Shown: positions 25,337-34,235, numbered from the stretch's first letter. The stretch: DNA of 64,000 nucleotides from JBBSOK01 sp965219125 (GCA_965219125.1 CBDCMO010000001.1:372001-436000); one strand, 5' to 3'. Numbers and translations are program-made. Notes: generated from the letters alone by a model not told the origin.

Positions 25337-26290
25337 ATGAGCATACTCTATATATTCATTGGTTTAGTTTTATTGGTTGTAGGAGGGGAGTTTCTTGTTA
25401 GGTCTTCTGTGGCGCTTTCATTCAAATTACATTTGTCTAAAATGGTTATTGGTTTAACCGTGGTTTCTTTTGCAACTTCTGCGCCAGAGTTATTGGTAAG
25501 TCTTCAAGCTGCATTATCTGGTTCATCGGATATTGCATTGGGAAACGTTATTGGTAGTAATATTTGCAACATTGGTTTGGTTTTGGGCATAACTGCAATT
25601 ATTGCACCATTGGCGATAGATAAGGATTTTTATAGGTTCAATTGGCCGGTAATGGTGCTGTTGTCGGTTGGTCTTTATTTTATTTTGAAGAATGGAAATG
25701 ATATAACCCAGCTTGAAGGTATAGGTTTAATATTGGCAATATTTGTCTATTTATTTTTCTTGATTCGAAGAGCTAGAAAAGAAAAAAAGACCAATCCCGT
25801 TGATGATGATATTGATGATGGCCTTTCGAAAGCAACTAATTTTAAAATTATATTATGGTTGCTCATTGGTGCTGCAGCTCTTTATTTTGGAAGCGAAATG
25901 CTTGTAAACGGTGCAAAGACTTTAGCCATTCAGGCAGGAATTAGCGAAAGAGTAATTGCCGTTACTATGATAGCGGTTGGAACAAGTATTCCAGAATTGG
26001 CGGCGTCGGTTATTGCTGCTTTAAAAAAGGAAAAAGCAATATCATTAGGTAACTTAATTGGAAGTAATATTTTTAACATCGCTTCCGTTTTAGGAATTAC
26101 AGCAATTATAAAACCAATTATTGTACAATCTCAAGAAGTGCTTACAAACGATATTTTTTGGATGATTGGCTTTGCAGTAATCTTATTGCCACTTTCATTT
26201 CTACCCAAAAAAATGGAAATAGGCCGAATAAAAGGAATTATCATTCTCGCCGCTTATCTACTATTTGTGAGCTTAACTTTTACGAGCTAA
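25337..26290 (+). CDS. Calcium/sodium antiporter (CaCA family)
   Basis: 317 residues from the ATG at 25337 (MSILYIFIGLVLLVVGGEFLV); an upstream in-frame start would add a non-conserved sequence with no membrane character. Two inverted repeats carry the ion-binding motifs: SFATSAPELLVSLQAAL...GNVIGSNICNIG and AVGTSIPELAASVIAAL...GNLIGSNIFNIA. About ten membrane helices. Exports Ca2+ in exchange for Na+, as in YrbG. Single gene. Confidence 0.92.
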   Translation: MSILYIFIGLVLLVVGGEFLVRSSVALSFKLHLSKMVIGLTVVSFATSAPELLVSLQAALSGSSDIALGNVIGSNICNIGLVLGITAIIAPLAIDKDFYRFNWPVMVLLSVGLYFILKNGNDITQLEGIGLILAIFVYLFFLIRRARKEKKTNPVDDDIDDGLSKATNFKIILWLLIGAAALYFGSEMLVNGAKTLAIQAGISERVIAVTMIAVGTSIPELAASVIAALKKEKAISLGNLIGSNIFNIASVLGITAIIKPIIVQSQEVLTNDIFWMIGFAVILLPLSFLPKKMEIGRIKGIIILAAYLLFVSLTFTS

Positions 26291-26475
26291 TTCGGTATTT
26301 CAAACTATATCATTTTTCAACAATATTTTAATTGAATGATTTCGAAAACGTCAAATTGTATAATTTATTTCTCTTTTTTCTTTAGTACGTTTCTACATTC
26401 GATAGTTTAAAATTGATAGAATTTATATTTTATTTAGGGGATTTGTTAATAAAATTATATTTAATTTTTAAAATT

Positions 26476-26494
26476 ACCCCCAAAAAATAGGGGT
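26476..26494. promoter_or_regulatory. Inverted repeat ACCCC-N9-GGGGT upstream of glutamine synthetase
   Basis: A G/C-rich inverted repeat in very AT-rich sequence, 18 bp before the -7 element of the glutamine synthetase gene, where an activator or repressor could sit. Role inferred from position only. Confidence 0.35.
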
Positions 26495-26511
26495 GCTTTC
26501 CAAATAAATTC

Positions 26512-26519
26512 TATTTTTG
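26512..26519 (+). promoter_or_regulatory. -7 promoter element for glutamine synthetase
   Basis: TATTTTTG matches TAnnTTTG; leader to the ATG at 26576 is about 50 nt. Confidence 0.55.
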
Positions 26520-26575
26520 TAGGAATTTTATAAATATATTCATTTTTCAATATTTAATATTAAATATAATACTTT

Positions 26576-28762
26576 ATGGCTACGCTCAGATTTCACGCTC
26601 TAAAACAAACCCTTAAAAGAAAACCAATTGAGGTTAACGAACCGGTAAGGCGTTCGGAAATTTTTGGTAAGAATGTTTTTAATGAAGCTGCAATGAGACA
26701 GTATCTTACAAAAGATTCATATAACAGCGTAAAAGATGCAAACGAAAAGGGTTCGAAAATAGATAGAAATGTAGCCGATCATATTTCAACAGGAATGAAA
26801 GAATGGGCAATTTCGAAAGGAGCCACTCATTATACACATTGGTTTCAACCATTAACTGGCGCAACCGCTGAAAAGCACGATGCTTTTTTTGAAACAATTG
26901 AAAATGGAACTGCAATCGAAAAATTTGGTGGAGGCCAATTGGTGCAACAAGAGCCGGATGCTTCAAGTTTTCCAAATGGTGGTATTCGTAACACATTTGA
27001 AGCACGTGGCTACACAGCTTGGGATCCAACATCGCCAGCATTTATATTTGGAACTACACTTTGCATTCCAACGGTTTTTGTTTCGTACACAGGTGAAGCG
27101 TTGGATTTTAAAACACCATTATTACGTGCGTTACAATCTATAGACCAAGCTGCGACAGACGTTGTAAAATATTTTGATAAAAACGTAACCAAAGTAACAG
27201 CTACATTAGGCTGGGAGCAAGAATATTTTTTGGTTGATAAAGCTTTATTGGCTGCAAGACCAGATCTTAAAATGGCTGGTAGAACATTGTTAGGTCATTC
27301 ATCAGCCAAAGGACAACAATTGGATGATCATTATTTTGGATCAATCCCTGCACGTATCCTTAATTATATGAGAGACCTTGAAACAGAATGTATGTATCTT
27401 GGAATACCTGTAAAAACAAGGCATAACGAAGTGGCGCCAAATCAATTTGAACTTGCACCAATTTTTGAAGAGGCAAATTTAGCTGTAGACCATAATAGTC
27501 TTTTAATGGATGTAATGGATAAAATTGCAGAGCGTCATAACTTTAAAGTACTTTTTCACGAAAAACCATTCGCTGGAGTAAATGGAAGTGGTAAACATAA
27601 CAATTGGTCGTTGGCTACCAATACAGGGGTAAATTTGTTGAGTCCGGGAAGTACGCCAATGAAGAATCTTCAGTTTCTAACATTCTTTATTAATACGCTA
27701 AAAGCGGTTAATGATAATGAGGAATTAATTAGAGCCTCAATAGCCAGTGCCAGTAACGACCACAGATTGGGAGCTAACGAAGCACCACCAGCAATAATCA
27801 GCGCGTTTATCGGGTCGCAACTTACACAGGTTTTGGATGAACTTGAGAAGGTTACAAACGGAAAACTTTCACCACAAGAAAAAACAGATTTGAAACTGAA
27901 TGTGGTTGGTAAAATACCAGAAATCTTACTTGACAATACCGATAGAAACCGAACTTCTGCTTTCGCTTTTACCGGAAATAAGTTTGAGTTGCGCGCCGTT
28001 GGTTCAACCGCAAATTGTGCAAACCCAATGACGGTTTTAAATGCAATAGTTGCAAAACAACTTATTGAGTTTAAAAAGAAGGTGGATGAAATGATAAAAA
28101 CCAAGAAAATGAAGAAGGACGATGCCATCTTTAATATTTTGAGAGAATATATTAAGGACTCAAAAAGAATTCGTTTTGAAGGTGACGGTTATGGCGATGC
28201 TTGGGAAAAGGAAGCGGTGAAAAGAGGGTTGAGCAATCATAAAACCACACCAAATGCATTAAAGGCTAAAATTTCGAAGAAAGCTATTTCTCTTTATGAG
28301 GATTTGGAAATTATGAGTAAGATTGAAGTAGAAGCAAGGTATGAAATAGAAATTGAAGAATATTCACTTCGAATTCAAATTGAAGGTCGAATTTTAGGTG
28401 ATATTGCAAGAAATCACGTTATACCGACTGCAATTAAATATCAAAATGTGCTCATAAAGAACGTCCAAGGTTTGAAAGATATTTACGGAAAGGACTTTAA
28501 AAAATATTCGGGAGAGCAATTGAGTTTAATTGAAGAAATTTCTGAACACATTTCGAAAATAAATAGTGGCATCACCCAAATGATTGATGCTAGAAAGAAA
28601 GCCAATAAAGTTGAACAGGCCGATAAGCGTGCGGATTTATATTGTGAAGAGGTTAAACCATTTTTTGACATCATTAGATATCACTGCGATAAGTTAGAAC
28701 TGTTGGTAGACGATGAGCTTTGGCCACTTGTTAAGTATAGGGAGTTACTTTTTACGAGATAA
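26576..28762 (+). CDS. glnN: Glutamine synthetase type III
   Basis: 728 residues, the usual size of GSIII (GSI is ~470). Makes glutamine from glutamate, ammonia and ATP. Recognisable blocks: N-terminal RFHALKQTLKRKPIEV and SEIFGKNVF, GWEQEYFLVD (metal-binding Glu), TRHNEVAPNQFELAPIFEEAN, VNGSGKHNNWSL (the nucleotide/glutamate histidine loop) and NRTSAFAFTGNKFELRAVGS. The C-terminal ~170 residues are helical and specific to GSIII. Nitrogen control might act through the upstream inverted repeat. Confidence 0.96.
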   Translation: MATLRFHALKQTLKRKPIEVNEPVRRSEIFGKNVFNEAAMRQYLTKDSYNSVKDANEKGSKIDRNVADHISTGMKEWAISKGATHYTHWFQPLTGATAEKHDAFFETIENGTAIEKFGGGQLVQQEPDASSFPNGGIRNTFEARGYTAWDPTSPAFIFGTTLCIPTVFVSYTGEALDFKTPLLRALQSIDQAATDVVKYFDKNVTKVTATLGWEQEYFLVDKALLAARPDLKMAGRTLLGHSSAKGQQLDDHYFGSIPARILNYMRDLETECMYLGIPVKTRHNEVAPNQFELAPIFEEANLAVDHNSLLMDVMDKIAERHNFKVLFHEKPFAGVNGSGKHNNWSLATNTGVNLLSPGSTPMKNLQFLTFFINTLKAVNDNEELIRASIASASNDHRLGANEAPPAIISAFIGSQLTQVLDELEKVTNGKLSPQEKTDLKLNVVGKIPEILLDNTDRNRTSAFAFTGNKFELRAVGSTANCANPMTVLNAIVAKQLIEFKKKVDEMIKTKKMKKDDAIFNILREYIKDSKRIRFEGDGYGDAWEKEAVKRGLSNHKTTPNALKAKISKKAISLYEDLEIMSKIEVEARYEIEIEEYSLRIQIEGRILGDIARNHVIPTAIKYQNVLIKNVQGLKDIYGKDFKKYSGEQLSLIEEISEHISKINSGITQMIDARKKANKVEQADKRADLYCEEVKPFFDIIRYHCDKLELLVDDELWPLVKYRELLFTR

Positions 28763-28794
28763 TTAAAATTTACTTTCAATTTTCAAAAAGTGGG

Positions 28795-28821
28795 AGGGCG
28801 GAATTATTTCGCCCTTTTTTT
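28795..28821 (+). terminator. Terminator of glutamine synthetase gene
   Basis: AGGGCG pairs with CGCCCT around an AT loop, followed by seven T. Confidence 0.82.
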
Positions 28822-28947
28822 ATATTAAATTTTAATATTTTATTTAAAATTAAATATGAACTTTGATTTCAAAACACATAAAAATAATCTGTTTTATTTT
28901 AAATTGTATTAAGTTTTAATAAAAAAAATGTACTTAAACGAGTATTT

Positions 28948-29009
28948 AGGGTTTTAACCCCAAATGGTATAAATCATTTTTTTTACTTCCATTCTATTTT
29001 TAATATTTG
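28948..29009 (+). promoter_or_regulatory. Conserved upstream region of curlin gene 1
   Basis: Contains the inverted repeat AGGGTTTTAACCCC (28948-28961), then AAATCATTTTTTTT (28971-28984) and a near-consensus -7 element AATATTTG (29002-29009). The same three blocks recur upstream of curlin gene 2 with the same spacing (10 bp between the starts of the first gap; 38 vs 37 bp to the end of the -7 element), so it is probably a shared regulator site plus promoter. Confidence 0.6.
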
Positions 29010-29321
29010 CCGCCGTGATTATTATTTAGCTTAGTAATTTTAAACTTACTAAATTTTCCCCCAAAATTTTAATTACATATCCCCAACCTTGTTAGTGCTA
29101 GTTAAATTAATTTTTGCCTAAATAATTTCTGTTTAGATCTTATATGGTTTAAAATTTAATGTTTCAATTTTTAATTGTTTGCTATTTAAAATATAATAAA
29201 TTTAATGTGCAATTAAAGATTTTCAGCCACTAATATTCACATATCTATTATTCTGAGAATTAGTATAACACGAATATTTTTATAAATCAAATAGTAACTT
29301 AAACATTAAATTTTAAACATT
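29010..29321 (+). promoter_or_regulatory. Long 5' leader of curlin gene 1
   Basis: About 310 bp with no coding frame. It shares blocks with the leader of curlin gene 2: AATTACATATCCCCAA (29071-29086) at exactly the same distance (62 bp) from the -7 element, and TGGTTTAAAATT (29145-29156). Such a long, conserved, AT-rich leader suggests post-transcriptional control; no known riboswitch fold was recognised. Confidence 0.5.
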
Positions 29322-30833
29322 ATGAAAAAAGTAGTATTAAGTACGGCAGCATTATTAATTGGGACAATCATGTTTGCGCAAAGTAATGAAAGTACGGTTA
29401 TGTCCAATGGTGATAATAACGCATCGGCCGTGACACAATCTGGTTCACTTCAACAATCTATCGTGAAGCAAATAGGTGATTTAAACGATAGCGAAGTTAC
29501 ATCTGTAGGGTCAAGAAACAGATCAGCTGTTTCTCAAGCTGGTGATAGCAATAACAGTATTGTAGATCAGGATGGTATCAATAACAAATCTTCAGTTTCA
29601 CAAGGTAATATTTTGTCATCTGGTGCTGTTAATAAAACTGGGAATGATAACATTAGTGAAGTGCATCAACAAGGTGAATCTGGTTATGTAGTCGTACATC
29701 AAGAAAACACCAATACACGTGTTGGTGAATTTAATGAATCTTATATTAACGAAACTGGTTTTGACCATCAAGCTGAAGTTACACAAAAAGGAGATTATAA
29801 CGAAGCTAACGTAGATCAATTTGGGGGAGATCATAGTTTTTCAACTACGGCTCAACTAGGTTCATTTAATATTTCTGATGTTGACCAAAATGGAAGTGAC
29901 AATACTTCGCGCATGATTGCAAGGGGTAATAGCAACACTGTTGTTGTGATGGAAAATGGCGATAGCAATAATTCAAATATTGACCAAATGGGGAACAGCA
30001 ACGTAAATAATGTTCTCCAAAATGGTGATGATAATGTTAGTCAATCTTTTCAGACAGGAGATTCTAACAATTCAGACACCCGTCAATACCAAGATAACAA
30101 TAGCGCTATAGTTAATCAAACTGGAAACGCTAGTTATTCTGTTCTTCAACAAAATGGAAATACCAATGTTTCCACTGTTGACCAATTTGGTGGTAATGGC
30201 AACAGCTCTTCTATAGGTATTGCAGGAAACAATAACAATACGGATACTGATCAAAATGGAACTAGTAATTATGGTTTTATCCGTCAGACTGGAAATAGTA
30301 ATAAAGTTACGATGAGTCAAATAGGAAGTGTTGAATATGCTGCAAGTTTCCAAACTGGAGATGCAAACCAATCTACAATCAGCCAATCTGGCGGAAATTC
30401 AAATTTTGACTATACAATTCAAGCCGGGAATGATAATATTTCTACTGTAGATCAAGTTGGGGCTTCAAACAACAACATAAATAATCAAACTGGAAATTTA
30501 AATACATCTTCAGTTTCTCAAAATGGAAGCAGCAACAGAAGCACTGTAGATCAAACAGGAAACAGTAATGAATCTACTGTAGCTCAAACTGGAACATCTC
30601 ACACTAGTGATGTAGATCAATTGGGCGGAGATGGTAATACAAGTAATGTAAGCCAAAGTGGGGCTTCCCAAATGAGTGAGGTAATGCAAAATGGTGGTGG
30701 TAATAGCAGTATGGTTATGCAGACAGGGGCTAGTAATGGTAGTATGGTTATGCAGATGGGTAATACGAATATGAGTGATGTATTGCAAATGGGTAACGGT
30801 AATACTTCTGGTGTTATGCAAGGAAACTTATAA
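29322..30833 (+). CDS. Major curlin-like amyloid subunit 1 (CsgA type)
   Basis: 503 residues, over three times E. coli CsgA (151). Signal peptide residues 1-19 (ending MFAQ). The rest is about twenty repeats of 20-23 residues of the curlin form V-x-Q-x-G-x-x-N-x-S, for example STVDQTGNSNESTVAQTG. Each repeat would form one strand-loop-strand turn of the amyloid, with Gln and Asn ladders. The last ~50 residues are unusually Met-rich (MVMQTG, MVMQMG). First gene of the curli locus, with its own promoter region and terminator. Confidence 0.93.
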   Translation: MKKVVLSTAALLIGTIMFAQSNESTVMSNGDNNASAVTQSGSLQQSIVKQIGDLNDSEVTSVGSRNRSAVSQAGDSNNSIVDQDGINNKSSVSQGNILSSGAVNKTGNDNISEVHQQGESGYVVVHQENTNTRVGEFNESYINETGFDHQAEVTQKGDYNEANVDQFGGDHSFSTTAQLGSFNISDVDQNGSDNTSRMIARGNSNTVVVMENGDSNNSNIDQMGNSNVNNVLQNGDDNVSQSFQTGDSNNSDTRQYQDNNSAIVNQTGNASYSVLQQNGNTNVSTVDQFGGNGNSSSIGIAGNNNNTDTDQNGTSNYGFIRQTGNSNKVTMSQIGSVEYAASFQTGDANQSTISQSGGNSNFDYTIQAGNDNISTVDQVGASNNNINNQTGNLNTSSVSQNGSSNRSTVDQTGNSNESTVAQTGTSHTSDVDQLGGDGNTSNVSQSGASQMSEVMQNGGGNSSMVMQTGASNGSMVMQMGNTNMSDVLQMGNGNTSGVMQGNL

Positions 30834-30858
30834 CATAACAGTTTATTTAATTAATTTT

Positions 30859-30885
30859 AAAGAGCGCTTAGGCGCTCTTTTTTTA
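30859..30885 (+). terminator. Terminator after curlin gene 1
   Basis: AAAGAGCGC and GCGCTCTTT form a perfect 9-bp stem with loop TTAG, followed by T-rich sequence. The remaining gap to 31028 shows no gene. Confidence 0.92.
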
Positions 30886-31027
30886 TTTGATTTTTTTATC
30901 AGACATGATATTTATCCATCTCAATTTAATACTCTATTATATTGTAGTGACAGGATAAGATTATTTGTAGTAAGCCTCATAAAATTATGGTTATTATTAA
31001 TAAAATTGTGCACTTTATCGAAAATAA

Positions 31028-31088
31028 GGGGTTTTTACCCCAAATTTCAAAAATCATTTTTTTTCTTGAAATATAATTCCCATATTTG
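31028..31088 (+). promoter_or_regulatory. Conserved upstream region of curlin gene 2
   Basis: Perfect inverted repeat GGGGT-TTTT-ACCCC (31028-31041), AAATCATTTTTTTT (31051-31064) and the -7 like CATATTTG (31081-31088), matching the arrangement upstream of curlin gene 1. Confidence 0.62.
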
Positions 31089-31424
31089 CTTTGTAATTAA
31101 TATTGAGTGTCAAAATAAAAGATATCTCAATTTCATTTCCCCATCATTTAATTACATATCCCCAAATTTATAGGTTCAATTAGTTTGATTTAATTTTTCC
31201 CCGAAAATTTTCTCTTATGAGATAATGTGGTTTAAAATTAATATCCATATTTAAATTATAAAGGTTTGAATACTGTACAAATAAATAAAATTTAATATCC
31301 CCTATTAAAAGTCCTGCAGGTATTTTTAGAAAATAACATCCAGATATTGTACTAACCTACAATTAATCTATATAGATAAGAATTTTTTTATTAACCAAAT
31401 ATTAACTTTAAATTTTTAAACATT
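31089..31424 (+). promoter_or_regulatory. Long 5' leader of curlin gene 2
   Basis: About 335 bp, non-coding. Carries AATTACATATCCCCAA at 31150-31165 and TGGTTTAAAATT at 31228-31239, as in the leader of curlin gene 1. The last 30 bases before the ATG are also alike (TTTAAACATTATG). Confidence 0.5.
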
Positions 31425-32357
31425 ATGAAAAAAGTAATTTTAGGCGCAGCAGCGCTAATGATTGGAGCAATTTCTTTTGCTCAAAACACAAGCAATGTTG
31501 ACCAAGTTGGTGCTGGCAACTTAGGAAATGTTACCCAAACAGGACATAACTTAAGTAACGTAGACCAAGAGTTTACTGACAACCGCGCTGATGTAACTCA
31601 AAATGGAGATAACAGATCAGATGTTAACCAAAGCGGTACTATTGGAACTGCTAGTGGTGAGGGAAACCGAGCTACAGTAACTCAAGACAATTCGGCTGCA
31701 GACTCAAGACAATTTTCTGATATTATACAATCAGGTGATTTTAACAGAGCTGTCGTTGACCAAGATGGTAGTAATAACCGCTCTATGGTTCAGCAAGGCA
31801 ATAATGGTCATGCCGAAAACAACAGAGCTAATGTTACTCAAAATGGTGATGACAACAGATCTGATGTTCTCCAAACCTATGACAATAATGGTGCTTTGGT
31901 AAGTCAGCAGGGAAATAGCAACCGAGTAATGTTAAATCAAAATGCTGTGCCAAATAATTCAGGTGGAAACTGGTCTGATGTTTCGCAAATTGGTAATGAC
32001 AACCGTGTTGTTAGCACTCAAAAAACTGCTGCTGGTGCTCCAGCCGGATCTTACAGTAACCGTGAAGTTGTTCGTCAGTCTGATGATTGGAACTATTCTG
32101 AGTTAGATCAAAACGGTAACTTTAACAGGTCTAACGTTACCCAAGATGGTGAAATTGGTGGTGGAAATTATGCTAACCGTTCTATAGTAGATCAAAATGG
32201 AGATTCAAACAGATCTATTGTAACTCAAGGTGCTCAGGCAAGTGTTCTTCAAAACAACAGAGCTAACGTTACACAAACTTCAGCTGGTCTTGGTAACCTA
32301 AGCAACATTACTCAAAATGGGGCAAACACTGCTAATGTAACTCAAACAAGTAACTAA
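31425..32357 (+). CDS. Major curlin-like amyloid subunit 2 (CsgA type)
   Basis: 310 residues. Signal peptide 1-19 (AISFAQ) nearly the same as in subunit 1. About a dozen curlin-type repeats with a different flavour: NRA/NRS at the turns (DNRSDVLQTYDNN, NNRANVTQNGDD) in place of the SNxS of subunit 1, plus Arg side chains that are absent there. It ends VTQTSN. A co-secreted but distinct fibre subunit, or one with different surface charge. Confidence 0.93.
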   Translation: MKKVILGAAALMIGAISFAQNTSNVDQVGAGNLGNVTQTGHNLSNVDQEFTDNRADVTQNGDNRSDVNQSGTIGTASGEGNRATVTQDNSAADSRQFSDIIQSGDFNRAVVDQDGSNNRSMVQQGNNGHAENNRANVTQNGDDNRSDVLQTYDNNGALVSQQGNSNRVMLNQNAVPNNSGGNWSDVSQIGNDNRVVSTQKTAAGAPAGSYSNREVVRQSDDWNYSELDQNGNFNRSNVTQDGEIGGGNYANRSIVDQNGDSNRSIVTQGAQASVLQNNRANVTQTSAGLGNLSNITQNGANTANVTQTSN

Positions 32358-32381
32358 TTTAATAGTAATTTTTAAATAATT

Positions 32382-32430
32382 AAAAGGGTGGGTTCCTGTT
32401 CTAATAAGACAGCACCCACCTTTTCTTTTT
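32382..32430 (+). terminator. Terminator or attenuator between curlin 2 and the secretion genes
   Basis: GGTGGGT pairs with ACCCACC, with an inner CTGT/ACAG stem, followed by TTTTCTTTTTT. No separate promoter is obvious before the next gene at 32493, so partial read-through would lower expression of the downstream genes. Confidence 0.7.
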
Positions 32431-32492
32431 TAGACAAAAGAATATTGCTCAAAACTAATAAATATAGTATATTACACACAAAATTAAATATC

Positions 32493-33008
32493 ATGAAAAC
32501 TAAGCTATACTTATCTTTGGCTCTATTATTTACGGTTGTATTTGCTTCGGCTCAAACATATATGGGAGATAATATGCCTAATTCACTTGACAGTTTTCAC
32601 TCACAAGATTCTCAGCTCAATTATTTATCGTCACAATCTTCTGTAAATAATGAACTTTCACCAGTTGGTAATAGTCTTTTTATAACTCAAACTGGAGATG
32701 GTAATGTTATAAATTCGAATACGGTATCGCAAAATAGTGATATTCGTCTAAACCAAAATGGTAACGATAATAATTTGGATTTGAAAATTAGGGCAAATAC
32801 AATTGTTGAGAGCGTAAGCCAAACTGGTAATGGACATAATTTTGTTGATTATAGTACGCAAGGCACAAATTACCACAGTGGTGCCGTTCAGCAAACTGGT
32901 AATAATCAAAATTTAAGTTGGTATGGGAACAATTCCATTTCAGAAAAATTGCAAGTAAAAATGCAAGGACAACTTGGCCAGACCGTTGAGGTGAGAAACT
33001 TTAACTAG
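32493..33008 (+). CDS. Minor curlin / nucleator-like protein (CsgB type)
   Basis: 171 residues from the ATG at 32493 (MKTKLYLSLALLFTV, signal peptide ending FASAQ); an earlier in-frame start would place a non-signal sequence in front. Contains four to five curlin repeats (ITQTGDGNVINSNTVSQ, VSQTGNGHNFVDY, VQQTGNNQNLSWYG) flanked by non-repeat sequence. Position at the head of the csgE-F-G genes and small size fit the CsgB nucleator or a minor subunit. Two bases before the next gene. Confidence 0.82.
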   Translation: MKTKLYLSLALLFTVVFASAQTYMGDNMPNSLDSFHSQDSQLNYLSSQSSVNNELSPVGNSLFITQTGDGNVINSNTVSQNSDIRLNQNGNDNNLDLKIRANTIVESVSQTGNGHNFVDYSTQGTNYHSGAVQQTGNNQNLSWYGNNSISEKLQVKMQGQLGQTVEVRNFN

Positions 33009-33010
33009 TA

Positions 33011-33826
33011 ATGATCTTCAAAAAAAAAAATATTAAGACAGTTTTTTTTATATTTTTTGTTTTAATTTCAAATATTAGTTTTTCGCAAATCTACAATACT
33101 GAAATAGAGGCAAAAATAGATGTTGAAACTAATAATGAATTTATAAAAATTACAGCTTCCGCTCTTAATAAAACTGAAATCAGCCAAAGTATTCGATACG
33201 TTCTTTCTGTGATTAAAAATAATCCAGGAGATGATAAATCAAATATTTCAAAAAACGATCAAAGCGGTCGAAAAGTTTTGGCGCCCAGTGAAAAAGCCAA
33301 TCTCTCTGCAACCACAATCAATGCCAATCAGCAAGATAGAATAATATTGTTATTGCTTATTTATAATCTTAATGATGAAATAATTGGGAAAGATCGTATT
33401 GTTTTCAATGACAATGCAACAAATTCAGAAATTAAAGAAAAAAGTGAAATTGCAGAAAATATGGAGAAGCAAACTGCAATCAGTGCAGATGTAATGCAAT
33501 CCAATGACGATGGATTAACTTTAAAAGGAATAGTTATAGAAAATACAAAAACTAAGCCTGGTCGTGATTTTTACGCATTATTTTTTTCTGATTATTTAAA
33601 CAGAAATATTAAGGGCGATAAAATAGTTAATATTAATGAGGAACTCGCACTGGGAAGAAATACCAAAATTGAGGTTAAAATAGAAAATGATGTTATATTT
33701 GAATTTTTTTTAAGACCGCAAAATGATTTTTTAAAATCAATGAGCAATTATGCAATGCTCAGGGTTATTAATTATTTTGAAAATCAAAAACGTAGTTTGG
33801 AATCTGGAACAGTGAATAGATATTAA
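33011..33826 (+). CDS. csgE: Curli secretion protein CsgE with N-terminal CsgH-like domain
   Basis: 271 residues, twice the length of E. coli CsgE (129). Signal peptide 1-25 (ISFSQ). The C-terminal half (about 165-265: GLTLKGIVIENTKTKPGRDFYALF...NYAMLRVINYF) is a CsgE domain, the periplasmic plug that gives CsgG its substrate selectivity. The N-terminal half (about 30-135: IRYVLSVIKNNPGDDKSNIS...VLAPSEKANLSATTINANQQ) resembles CsgH, a beta-sandwich inhibitor of curlin aggregation. CsgE is confident; the CsgH assignment is by pattern only. Confidence 0.85.
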   Translation: MIFKKKNIKTVFFIFFVLISNISFSQIYNTEIEAKIDVETNNEFIKITASALNKTEISQSIRYVLSVIKNNPGDDKSNISKNDQSGRKVLAPSEKANLSATTINANQQDRIILLLLIYNLNDEIIGKDRIVFNDNATNSEIKEKSEIAENMEKQTAISADVMQSNDDGLTLKGIVIENTKTKPGRDFYALFFSDYLNRNIKGDKIVNINEELALGRNTKIEVKIENDVIFEFFLRPQNDFLKSMSNYAMLRVINYFENQKRSLESGTVNRY

Positions 33827-33830
33827 TATT

Positions 33831-34235
33831 ATGAAAATAAAACAACTGCTTTTCTCTGTGTTGTTTTTGTTTGTCGCTTTTGCGGGATACTCACAACAAC
33901 TAACTTACAAACCTATAAATCCAGCATTTGGTGGAGATACATTTAATTATCAATGGCTAATGAGTTCTGCAGAAGCTCAAAACTCTTTTAAAGACCCAAA
34001 TGCTCAGAACCAAAACGCATCAGATTTACAAAGTTTGAATGATGATTTGAATAGGCAATTGCTTAATCAAATATCACGTACTCTTTTTAACTCTCAACTT
34101 GGAGATTCACTTCAGCCAGGAACTTTTAATTTTGGCAGTTTAGCCTTAGAAATTTACGATTCTGGTGGTGGTTTGGTAATAAATATTCTAGATACCCAAA
34201 CCGGCGAACAAACACAAATTGTTGTCCCAAATTAA
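33831..34235 (+). CDS. csgF: Curli assembly protein CsgF
   Basis: 134 residues, close to E. coli CsgF (138). Signal peptide 1-21 (GYSQ). The mature N-terminus LTYKPINPAFGGDTFNYQWLMSSAEAQN matches the conserved CsgF segment that inserts in the CsgG channel and forms its outer constriction; the rest holds the nucleator at the cell surface. Four bases after csgE. Confidence 0.93.
   Translation: MKIKQLLFSVLFLFVAFAGYSQQLTYKPINPAFGGDTFNYQWLMSSAEAQNSFKDPNAQNQNASDLQSLNDDLNRQLLNQISRTLFNSQLGDSLQPGTFNFGSLALEIYDSGGGLVINILDTQTGEQTQIVVPN

Noticed and set aside
30072..30821. Antisense open frames of about 100 codons within curlin gene 1
   Set aside because: They arise from the periodic codon pattern of the curlin repeats read on the other strand (Thr/Ile/His-rich); no promoter, start context or homology.
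30775..31173. 132-codon frame between the two curlin genes
   Set aside because: Starts inside curlin gene 1, crosses its terminator and covers the conserved promoter of curlin gene 2.
29379..32340. Regularly repeated DNA suggesting a CRISPR array
   Set aside because: The repeats are coding, 60-69 bp and degenerate (curlin motif); no constant direct repeat with unique spacers and no cas genes.
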